In this document: piece by piece, positions 48,008 to 55,127 of the stretch | Position numbering within the stretch: position 1 is the first letter of the stretch | How the letters are laid out: each line of letters begins with the position of its first letter | Assembly (NCBI GenBank): GCA_903789595.1 | Contig: CAIFEZ010000011.1 | Location: 44,313-108,312 of the forward strand | Source: an uncultured eubacterium 1-6 | GTDB taxonomy: Bacteria > Bacillota > Clostridia > Lachnospirales > Lachnospiraceae | Direction of reading: 5' to 3' | Length of the DNA: 64,000 nt | Program-made: the position numbers and the translations under genes | The notes under the pieces: generated by a model | The model's database searches: none | Seen by the model: only the letters and a program-made list of their open reading frames with translations | Told to the model about the DNA's origin: nothing

Positions 48008-48390
48008 GCGTTTTCGAAGAGCCTTTGAGTCTTCACTGTATAAGCTGCGGATTGCTCCGTGCTTCGCACTCCCGCAATCCTACAGGTATTCGCACTTTCG
48101 TGCCGCTGACGCGTCCCTTCGTGCTCATACCTGTTGCCTTCGAAATCGCTAACAGCCTCTTACACGCGCTTCGCGTGTGACGAGCCTGTTTGCGTTTTCG
48201 AAGAGCCTTTGGGTCTTCACTGTATAAGCTGCGGATTGCTTCGTGCTTCGCACTCCCGCAATCCTACAGGTATTCGCACTTTCGTGCCGCTGACGCGTCC
48301 CTTCGTGCTCATACCTGTTGCCTTCGAAATCGCTAACAGTCTCTTACACGCGCTTCGCGTGTGACGAGCCTGTTTGCGTTTTCGAAGAGC
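48008..48390. repeat. 184-bp tandem repeat, two full copies and a stub
   Basis: Units start at GCGTTTTCGAAGAGC at 48008, 48192 and 48376, an exact 184-bp period; the third is cut after 15 bp. Each unit has at least three hairpins: the 32-nt module (48049-48080, 48233-48264), a CAGGTAT...ATACCTG arm pair around TCGCACTTTCGTGC, and CACGCG-CTT-CGCGTG. Only a few bases differ between units. It fills most of the 528-bp gap between potD and the FakA-C-like gene; I see no gene in it. Confidence 0.85.
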
Positions 48391-48450
48391 TTATACAGTA
48401 GTATATCATAATTCCGGTCATGAGTGTAGGACAGAAAAAGCCGAACTGAA

Positions 48451-50121
48451 TTACTTGTCCAGCCTGTTTTTACGGATTCGCAGAATGACGAGCCACACAA
48501 TTCCCGCAGCTGCCGCGGCGGTGAGCACCCATCCCCACACCGGCATTTTTCGGATATTAAAGCAGCGCACATTGACCCACATCTGATTGATGACGCTGTT
48601 TTTCTCGGGATTGAAGTAGATCATAATCGAAGACCGGCTGATGGCGTCGCTGCTCGGGTACTGTGCGGAGAGCTGCCGTTTCGTCTGCTCTTCCGGGACC
48701 TTCAGAACATAATCCCCTGTTCCGTCCGGAGAAAAGAAATAGTTGACATCATAATCTACGGTGTTCTCCTCGTCCGGGTCTGCTCCGTAATTCCATTTCA
48801 GATACTCAAAGATCCGGGGGTCGGAACCGCCGGAGATGACGGATGTGTATCCGATATAATACATGTTCCGGATCACGCTGTCCGGCCGGGAGAGAAAGTT
48901 GATAAAAGCCTCGGCGGCCTGCTGCTTCTCAGAATCGCTGCCGATTCCCCGTTTCAGCATTACCCAGCCGTCAAAATAAATATTTGTAACCTCTTTCGGG
49001 ACTGCGAAATTGAGGGTGTAATTGTCCTCGTCCGCCTGATCCATGGTATAGACCGCATCGCCGGACCACTGGTAGTTCGCGAGTACCTTTCCGGTGATCA
49101 TATCCGATTTGCCGGCATCGGTCTCAAAGGAGTAGACATTGTCCTTCACATCCTGAAGATAGCTCTGAACCTCGGAGATCATCTCCGGCGAAGTGTCGTT
49201 CATGACATCTTCCAGATTCTGGTGATAATCCGGATCATTCACAAAAGCCGAAGAAGTCAGTTCCTTTGATTTCAAAGCACCGATCGCCATGAAGTAGGAG
49301 TCTCTCACATTGTCCTTGATCGTCAGCTGCCGGCGGAATTTCGGATTGTCGAAGATGGTCCAGGTAGACGCCTCGTCCTCAGTGATGTATTTCGGATTAT
49401 AGACAATTCCGGTAATTCCCCACATGTATCCAGCGGCATATTTGCCCCAGGCCTCTCCGTCAATTTCTTCGGACCGGAAGATGCTGTTGATGTAGGGAGA
49501 GACCCCGCGCGAATAATAATTGTTTGGATCGCTTGTGTCATAGAAATGGTCAGAAAGCGGAACCAATTGATCCTCCGACATCAGCTTCATGATCATATAC
49601 TCGGAGGGACAGATCAGGTCATACACATCTCCAAGTGTGAGCATATTGTACAGATCCTCGTTTGTGCCGAAGGTCGAATACTCCACACGAACCTTTTTTC
49701 CATAGGTCTCATAATACCAGGTTTCGAAATCATCGATCAGGGAGTTCTGTCCGAAGATATCTCCGCTGTCCAGATCAATGGTTTCATCCTTGCTCCAGCT
49801 GCCGGTGTCGATATATTCTTCCCAGTTGCAGACGCGGAGAGTGATGACATCATCCTGTCCCTGTGCATTTGTTCCGGAGCTGCCGGATCCGCTTTTCTGA
49901 GAAGCAGAATCCGCGGAGATGCCGGCGCCGTTCTGTGATGATTCAGTCACCGCAGAAGCATCCGTGCCGTTTTGAGAGGTGCTGTCCGCGGCTGAAGCGT
50001 TTCCGCCTTTCTGTGTGGCTCTGGCGGCAGAAGCCGCTGTCTCGATCGCATAGACCGGCGCCGGCACATACATGGTGCCAGCCAGAACGCCGGCGAGAAG
50101 GAATGCGGTTATTTTTTTCAT
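48451..50121 (-). CDS. potD: polyamine ABC transporter substrate-binding protein, tail-anchored
   Basis: Spermidine/putrescine-binding protein of 556 residues. It has a signal peptide (about 1-25, PAPVYA|IE) without a lipobox Cys, then a Ser/Gly/Asn/Gln-rich spacer to about residue 90. The PotD domain follows (LRVCNWEEYIDTGSW, CPSEYMIMKLMSEDQLVPLSDHF, AGYMWGITGIVYNP, ANYQWSGDAVYTMDQA, YFDGWVMLKRG). A C-terminal membrane helix (about 527-548, GWVLTAAAAAGIVWLVILRI) is followed by basic residues. Most Gram-positive PotD proteins are lipoproteins; here the C-terminal helix must hold it to the membrane. The start overlaps the end of potC by 4 bp. Confidence 0.9.
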   Translation of the reverse strand: MKKITAFLLAGVLAGTMYVPAPVYAIETAASAARATQKGGNASAADSTSQNGTDASAVTESSQNGAGISADSASQKSGSGSSGTNAQGQDDVITLRVCNWEEYIDTGSWSKDETIDLDSGDIFGQNSLIDDFETWYYETYGKKVRVEYSTFGTNEDLYNMLTLGDVYDLICPSEYMIMKLMSEDQLVPLSDHFYDTSDPNNYYSRGVSPYINSIFRSEEIDGEAWGKYAAGYMWGITGIVYNPKYITEDEASTWTIFDNPKFRRQLTIKDNVRDSYFMAIGALKSKELTSSAFVNDPDYHQNLEDVMNDTSPEMISEVQSYLQDVKDNVYSFETDAGKSDMITGKVLANYQWSGDAVYTMDQADEDNYTLNFAVPKEVTNIYFDGWVMLKRGIGSDSEKQQAAEAFINFLSRPDSVIRNMYYIGYTSVISGGSDPRIFEYLKWNYGADPDEENTVDYDVNYFFSPDGTGDYVLKVPEEQTKRQLSAQYPSSDAISRSSIMIYFNPEKNSVINQMWVNVRCFNIRKMPVWGWVLTAAAAAGIVWLVILRIRKNRLDK

Positions 50122-50918
50122 ACGTCCTGAGCCTCCTCTTTTTTCACGGTGCGGAAGTTAACAATGGCGACAAAGAGAATCACCACGGCGAAGATGATCG
50201 TCGAAAGCGCCCACAGCGCGGTCTTGATCGTCGTCTGCGATCCCTTTGTGGCGTTGACGACATAGGTGCTGATCGTATTGAAGGTTGCAGGCTTGGTGTA
50301 GGTTGTGATGAAGTAATCATCCAGCGACAGCGTCACCGCCAGACCGAAACCGGAAATAATGCCGGGGACGATCTGCGGTATCACCACCTGCGTCAGCGCG
50401 CCGAACGGAGTGGCGCCGAGATCCAGAGCCGCCTCATAGAGCGAGGAATCCATCTGACGGATCTTCGGCATGACAGACAGATAGACAAAGGGCGCGCAGA
50501 GAGTGACGTGCCCGATCACAAGCGGCACAAAGGTATCCTTGGAGACCCCAAGCACAACTACCAGCAGAATACAGATGGAAAAGCCTGTCACAACGTCGGC
50601 GTTAATCACCGGGATCTGGTTGATCGTGGAAATCGCAGCGTTCACTTTTTTCTTCGAGTAAAAGGAACCGATCGCGCCGATGGTGCCCAGGAAGGTGGCG
50701 AGCACGGCGGACCCGAGAGCCAGGATCAGCGTTCCGCCGATCATCTCCAGAAGCTCCGGCGTCGTGAACAGCGTGACATAATTGTGCATGGAAAAGCCGC
50801 GGATTGCTCCGATATTTGTGGCGTCTGTAAAGCTGTACACAGCCAGGATCACGATCGGGAGATACAGAACCAGAAGCATGATGCACAGAAAAACGGATGT
50901 TCCGATCTTTTTTTTCAC
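50118..50918 (-). CDS. potC: polyamine ABC transporter permease PotC
   Basis: A 266-residue inner permease with about six membrane segments and the EAA loop EAALDLGATPFGALTQVVIPQIVPGI, which contacts the ATPase. It begins LCIMLLVLYLPIVILAVYSF. It overlaps potB and potD by 4 bp each, indicating tight co-translation. Confidence 0.93.
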   Translation of the reverse strand: MKKKIGTSVFLCIMLLVLYLPIVILAVYSFTDATNIGAIRGFSMHNYVTLFTTPELLEMIGGTLILALGSAVLATFLGTIGAIGSFYSKKKVNAAISTINQIPVINADVVTGFSICILLVVVLGVSKDTFVPLVIGHVTLCAPFVYLSVMPKIRQMDSSLYEAALDLGATPFGALTQVVIPQIVPGIISGFGLAVTLSLDDYFITTYTKPATFNTISTYVVNATKGSQTTIKTALWALSTIIFAVVILFVAIVNFRTVKKEEAQDV

Positions 50919-51700
50919 AGCAGAGCCCCTCCTCTCTGATTATCTTCCTCGCCGGACCCCGAAAGCAGGGTGAACAGGCAGATCAGGCCGAGCAGAATCA
51001 GCGCGATCATCGATCCCGCGTGCCAGTTGTATGCGGCAAAATAGCTTCCAATCAGGCTGCCCATGATATAGGTGCTGTTGTTCATCATATCCAGTACGAC
51101 ATAGTTCGTCATCGCCGGGAGAAAAACCATCGACACGCCGCTGATGATTCCCGGGACAGAGAGCGGAAGCGTCACCGTGAGAAAGGTGCTCCGCTCATCC
51201 GCGCCGAGGTCCATGGCAGCCTCCCGCAGGGCGCCGTCGAGTCTCGAAATCGTCGTGTAGATCGGCAGGATCATGAAAGGCAGGAAATCATAGGTCATGC
51301 CGATCACCGAGTTCAGGAAGGGATACATCGAAAGATTTCCCTCCAGAAAGGTCAGAATCTCCTTCATCGCGGTGATGCGAAGAGAAAAGTTGATCCACAT
51401 CGGCATCACGAAGATCATGACGATCACCGATTTGGACTTCAGCGAGCTCATGGCCAGAAGATACGCGGTCGGATAAGCCAGGAGCAGACATACGATCGTC
51501 GTAACCGCCGCGATGGCAAAGCTGTATATTAAGGTACCGATGGCATTCGGATCCGTAAAAAATCCTGTCAGATTGGCGAAGGTGAACTGCCCCTGTCCGT
51601 TCGTGAAGGCATAGAAAAACAGGACGACAAGCGGCAGCACGACAAACAGGATCAGAAATACCGAATAGGGAATGCCAAGGGTTTTTCTGGAAAATTTCAT
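50915..51700 (-). CDS. potB: polyamine ABC transporter permease PotB
   Basis: A 261-residue permease with six predicted membrane segments and the EAA-type loop REAAMDLGADERSTFLTVTLPLSVPGI. Its AGGAGAT ribosome-binding site lies at the end of the 37-bp repeat array that separates it from potA. Confidence 0.93.
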   Translation of the reverse strand: MKFSRKTLGIPYSVFLILFVVLPLVVLFFYAFTNGQGQFTFANLTGFFTDPNAIGTLIYSFAIAAVTTIVCLLLAYPTAYLLAMSSLKSKSVIVMIFVMPMWINFSLRITAMKEILTFLEGNLSMYPFLNSVIGMTYDFLPFMILPIYTTISRLDGALREAAMDLGADERSTFLTVTLPLSVPGIISGVSMVFLPAMTNYVVLDMMNNSTYIMGSLIGSYFAAYNWHAGSMIALILLGLICLFTLLSGSGEEDNQRGGALL

Positions 51701-51715
51701 AATTAATTTAATCTC

Positions 51716-51890
51716 CTGTGAGAATTACATGTTCCGGTTATCATATCATCTTCTGTCAGAATTGCATGTTCCGGTTATCATATCATCTTCTGTCAGAATT
51801 GCATGTTCCGGTTATCATATTATCTTCTGTTAGAATTGCATGTTCCGGTTATCATATTATCTTCTGTCAGAATTACTTCTTCCGGTTATA
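51716..51890 (-). repeat. 37-bp tandem array between potA and potB
   Basis: The core TTCCGGTTATCATAT recurs at an exact 37-bp spacing (GTTCCGG at 51731, 51768, 51805, 51842), with a diverged fifth unit inside the last codons of potA (about 51879). Read on the minus strand, each unit begins ATGATAACCGGAACATG and ends AGAAGATGATATG. It fills nearly all of the 172-bp intergene. Confidence 0.9.
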
Positions 51891-53315
51891 GATAAACTTC
51901 ATCTTGTCGAGAGGCATGATCAGACTGACCCGGTCTCCCATGTTCCAGAGATCCTCATCGTATACGACAAAATCCTGCTCAAGATCTGTCTGGATGACAT
52001 AGCTGTAATGGTCGCCCTGATAGATGAGGTTCGAAATATTGCCCTGCACCAGGCCGGTGTCCTGTTCATCTGTCATCTCGATATCTTCCGGCTGAATCTC
52101 CACACGGATCCTCGTGCGGTTCAGATCAATCACATCGCCCTGCGCATCGACCAGGGAACCATCCTCCAGGCGCCGGCTCCCGGTGATGATCTTCGTGACG
52201 CTTGTCTCGATCTTGTGGCCGTTGTATTCCAGACGGAAATCCTTATTGATGTCCGCGTAGAAGACATTGGTATGATCCTCGGCGATCATGATGTGGATGC
52301 CGTCCGGCTCGACGAAAAGGCCGACACGGTTCCCGACAGCCGCGTTCTTCGTGGACTGAATTTCATACTCGTTTTTGCCCGCGGTCACCGTGATTTCATA
52401 ATGAATCCCCTTGAAGATGACATTGGTCACAGTTCCCTGCACGATGCCCTTTTCCGGCGCGGTGATCTCGATGTCCTCCGGGCGCACGACCGCCGTGATA
52501 TGCGTTCCCTCCGCCACATCATCGACGCAGTCGAATTCTCCGCCGCCGAAGCGGACTTTACACTTTCCAGTCATGATGCCGTTGAAGATGTTGGATTCCC
52601 CGATGAAGTCGGCGACGAAAGCGTTGATCGGTTCATTGTAGATGTCCTCCGGCGTCCCGATCTGCTGCACCCTTCCCTCATTCATGACCACGATCTTGTC
52701 CGACATGGTCAATGCCTCCTCCTGATCGTGGGTGACATAGATGAACGTGATGCCGAGCTTGTCGTGCATGTCCTTCAGCTCATACTGCATCTCCTGCCGC
52801 ATCTTCAGGTCCAGAGCCCCGAGAGGCTCATCCAGAAGCAGAATCTCCGGCTCATTCACCAGAGCGCGCGCGATGGCAATTCTCTGCTGCTGTCCGCCTG
52901 AAAGCGTTGAGACATTTCTGCGCTCAAATCCCTCAAGATCGACAAGAGACAGAACCTTCTTCACCTTTTTTTCGATGAGATCCTTCGGCGTCTTCTTCTG
53001 CTTCAGACCGTACGCAATATTGTCATATATATTCATGTGCGGAAAAAGCGCGTACCGCTGAAAGACGGTATTGATCGGGCGGCGGTACGGCGGCAGATCC
53101 GTGATGGACCTTCCGTTCAGAAGGATCTCTCCTGAAGTCGGAAGATCAAAGCCCGCAATCATCCGGAGCGTCGTGGTCTTTCCGCATCCGGACGGGCCGA
53201 GGAAGGTTACGAACTCCCCGCGCTTCACCTCCAGATTAAAATCTGTCACCGCGTTGAAGCCGTCTTCAAAGGACCGGGTGACATGCTTTAATTCAATAAT
53301 GTTTGTGTTCTCCAT
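51873..53315 (-). CDS. potA: polyamine ABC transporter ATP-binding protein PotA
   Basis: The ATPase of the spermidine/putrescine importer. At 480 residues it is about 110 longer than E. coli PotA. The N-terminal ATPase (about 1-240) has Walker [10 protein letters not shown], signature [15 protein letters not shown], Walker [13 protein letters not shown] and the His-loop YVTHDQEEA. The extended C-terminus holds two TOBE-like barrels ([12 protein letters not shown]...VRPEDIEI and [13 protein letters not shown]), separated by a segment with [13 protein letters not shown]. The extension may be regulatory, by analogy with TOBE domains. It is the first gene of potABCD. Confidence 0.93.
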   Translation of the reverse strand: MENTNIIELKHVTRSFEDGFNAVTDFNLEVKRGEFVTFLGPSGCGKTTTLRMIAGFDLPTSGEILLNGRSITDLPPYRRPINTVFQRYALFPHMNIYDNIAYGLKQKKTPKDLIEKKVKKVLSLVDLEGFERRNVSTLSGGQQQRIAIARALVNEPEILLLDEPLGALDLKMRQEMQYELKDMHDKLGITFIYVTHDQEEALTMSDKIVVMNEGRVQQIGTPEDIYNEPINAFVADFIGESNIFNGIMTGKCKVRFGGGEFDCVDDVAEGTHITAVVRPEDIEITAPEKGIVQGTVTNVIFKGIHYEITVTAGKNEYEIQSTKNAAVGNRVGLFVEPDGIHIMIAEDHTNVFYADINKDFRLEYNGHKIETSVTKIITGSRRLEDGSLVDAQGDVIDLNRTRIRVEIQPEDIEMTDEQDTGLVQGNISNLIYQGDHYSYVIQTDLEQDFVVYDEDLWNMGDRVSLIMPLDKMKFIYNRKK

Positions 53316-53333
53316 CCTGCAAAACCTCTCAAT

Positions 53334-53452
53334 ATAGTATAAAAAATGCTAATCGCCTGAATAGTATAGAAAAGCCATTCGCCTGCATGGGATAGAAAAT
53401 GCCCATCGCCTGCACTGCGAAAATAGTATAGGAAATGCCCGTCGCCTGCACT
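53334..53452 (-). promoter_or_regulatory. repeated TATACTA elements upstream of potA
   Basis: On the minus strand TATACTA (or TATCCCA in one unit) recurs at 53424, 53388, 53362 and 53335, each preceded by GGCGA-GGCATTT-like sequence. Spacing is 36, 26 and 27 bp. This is the only gap upstream of potA (196 bp to the XRE-cupin gene). Stacked promoters or operators are plausible; no single good -35 stands out. Confidence 0.5.
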
Positions 53453-53511
53453 GCGATATGGATCGTCGTATCAAAAATGCTCACGGGTAAAACCGACCTC
53501 ATGAACCGTCG

Positions 53512-54069
53512 TCAGAACATCGGCGGCGTGCTGATCCAGATCAGCTTAGCCGGTCTGGCGGATATATTCGCAAGCCGGTGATCCTTCTCCGTCCTGTAGT
53601 AAAAACTCTCGCCGGCCTTCACATGATAGACCTTTTCTCCCAGATAAAGGCTGATCCGACCGCTGAGGACATAGCCGAACTCCTCTCCGGTGTGAGGCTT
53701 GTCCTCCTCCAGGCTTTCATGCGGCTGAATGACGACCAGAAGCGGTTCCATCTGAAATTTCAGGGCGCTGGGAATCAGCCAGGTCCGGCTGTTCCCGGCG
53801 TCATCTGTCTTGATAAAGTAATCATCCGGGGAGAAGACCACCTGCTCCTTCTCTCCTTCCTTAAAAAAATCCGCCGGCGTAGTGCCGAGGATTTCAATCA
53901 GGTTCATCAGCGTCTCCACAGAAGGCGACACCTGTCCGTTTTCCAGCTGAGAGATAAAGCCCTTTGTAAGCTCGGACCGATCCGCCAGCTCCTGCTGCGT
54001 CAGATCATTTCGGTTTCGCAGATCCCTGATCCGTCTGCCGATATTGGCATTGATTTCATCTGTATTCAT
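53512..54069 (-). CDS. XRE-family regulator with C-terminal cupin domain
   Basis: A likely sensor-repressor of polyamine genes by analogy with PuuR-type proteins. The 185 residues hold an N-terminal HTH_3 domain (IGRRIRDLRNRNDLTQQELADRSELTKGFISQLENGQVSPS) and a C-terminal cupin_2 barrel (HTGEEFGYVLSGRISLYLGEKVYHVKAGESFYY). It sits just upstream of potABCD on the same strand, the common clostridial order. ATG 54069, with a GGAG ribosome-binding site, is preferred to the frame start at 54093. The ligand is inferred from context only. Confidence 0.88.
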   Translation of the reverse strand: MNTDEINANIGRRIRDLRNRNDLTQQELADRSELTKGFISQLENGQVSPSVETLMNLIEILGTTPADFFKEGEKEQVVFSPDDYFIKTDDAGNSRTWLIPSALKFQMEPLLVVIQPHESLEEDKPHTGEEFGYVLSGRISLYLGEKVYHVKAGESFYYRTEKDHRLANISARPAKLIWISTPPMF

Positions 54070-54127
54070 GTCACGCTCCGGAACTAAACTCAAAGTGTTC
54101 TGTTACTAAACCATTTGTCCAGAGACG

Positions 54128-54155
54128 ATTATACTAGCAATAAACAAAAAGTCAA
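54128..54155 (-). promoter_or_regulatory. promoter of the XRE-cupin gene
   Basis: TTGACT (54150-54155), 16-nt spacer, TATAAT (54128-54133) on the minus strand, about 59 nt upstream of the start. Confidence 0.75.
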
Positions 54156-54205
54156 CTATGAATGATACTGTTAACAAAGGAATAATGTTGAATTATTCGT
54201 GCCGG

Positions 54206-54226
54206 TTACTATCACAGTGATAGTAA
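54206..54226. promoter_or_regulatory. perfect palindrome, probable operator
   Basis: The arms TTACTATCAC and GTGATAGTAA flank one central A. It lies midway between the two divergent promoters (54128-54155 minus and 54246-54274 plus), in a 262-bp intergene, so one regulator could control both directions. Confidence 0.65.
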
Positions 54227-54245
54227 AGTTCTGACTGAATTCATA

Positions 54246-54274
54246 ATGACGTATAAAAAAACATGTGGTATGAT
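54246..54274 (+). promoter_or_regulatory. promoter of the AT-rich orphan gene
   Basis: ATGACG (54246-54251), 17-nt spacer ending TGTGG, TATGAT (54269-54274), 58 nt upstream of the ATG at 54332. Confidence 0.6.
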
Positions 54275-54331
54275 ACATTTAAACACTGAAATTACTACTC
54301 TCCGTCAGGGAATTTTAGAAAGGTACAGATT

Positions 54332-55057
54332 ATGAGATATCAAATAGAAGAAAAAGATCTTGATGCCCTTCTTGCCCGAAGGTCATCATATATCGGTTCA
54401 GAGAAAATCCATTCAATAGATTTAATTAATGGATGTATTGTAACCATAACAGCAGTTGTATCTGATTACTTTCCTTCGTACATGCCAATAAATATAGCAA
54501 TAAAAACAGGTTTGTTTATTTTTGGAGCAGCATCTATCCTTGCAGAGTTAAAAGGATTGTGGCTAAATAAATCGCATAACTATTCGGTAGATCAAATGAA
54601 AAGAGAGATTGAAGAATTGAATAAAGTTCAAAAAAATTATTCCATTGTTGCGGTTAAAGACAGTTTTTGCGCTCATCCAAACAGATTTCTTCAATATTAT
54701 GATGAAGGATGGAAGTGTTGGTTTTTTCTAAACTATCCGACGATGAATTCAGAAAATGAAGAGCATATAACTGAAAGACTTCGAAATGAGCTCGGACTCG
54801 ACAGTGGAATTGCTCTTACTTTCAAAGGTAGCTGGTCTGACGATAAATATTCCACAGAGCATAACAAGTGGCACACATACAATCACGAGTTATATGAGGC
54901 AAAAGTTCAAATTTTCCCTGAAATGGAAAAAAATGATGAGTTTTTCATAGGTGGAAAGCGATACCGCTGGATGACATTGGCTGAGATGGCACAGAATCCA
55001 GAAATTCAAAAGCATAATATGGACGTGGTGACACGGGTTAAGGAACATATTGACTAA
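54332..55057 (+). CDS. two-TM protein with a divergent NUDIX-like C-terminal region
   Basis: Not securely recognised. The 241 residues begin with a charged segment (1-28), then two hydrophobic stretches (about 30-50, INGCIVTITAVVSDYF, and about 53-70, IKTGLFIFGAASILAEL), a short coiled stretch (DQMKREIEELNKVQKNY) and a globular region of about 140 residues. EEHITERLRNELGLDSG there recalls the helix of a NUDIX box, but the full GX5EX7REUXEEXGU motif is missing. SMODS-associated NUDIX proteins (two TM plus degenerate NUDIX, linked to CBASS-type defence) have a similar layout; that is a weak comparison. Codons are clearly AT-rich against the GC-rich neighbours, and it is one of only two plus-strand genes, which suggests acquisition by transfer. 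No CD-NTase gene is nearby. Confidence 0.6.
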   Translation: MRYQIEEKDLDALLARRSSYIGSEKIHSIDLINGCIVTITAVVSDYFPSYMPINIAIKTGLFIFGAASILAELKGLWLNKSHNYSVDQMKREIEELNKVQKNYSIVAVKDSFCAHPNRFLQYYDEGWKCWFFLNYPTMNSENEEHITERLRNELGLDSGIALTFKGSWSDDKYSTEHNKWHTYNHELYEAKVQIFPEMEKNDEFFIGGKRYRWMTLAEMAQNPEIQKHNMDVVTRVKEHID

Positions 55058-55077
55058 TTCAACATGTTCCTTAACCC
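55035..55077. terminator. perfect hairpin spanning the stop codon of the orphan gene
   Basis: GGGTTAAGGAACAT and ATGTTCCTTAACCC form a 14-bp exact stem whose loop contains the TAA stop of the plus-strand gene. It lies between converging genes (the 54332 gene and secA2). No T-run follows, so termination is only likely. Confidence 0.55.
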
Positions 55078-55127
55078 ACCTGCAACGTAGAAGCCTGTAT
55101 TCAGCATCATTTAATCTCTGCTCATCT

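Noticed and set aside
48008..48390. Possible structured RNA or tRNA cluster
   Set aside because: Hairpins are strong, but no cloverleaf or CCA end is present and no known ncRNA consensus was recognised; kept as a repeat.
51716..51890. Possible CRISPR array (37-bp repeats)
   Set aside because: Units are directly adjacent with no spacers, and no cas genes are present.
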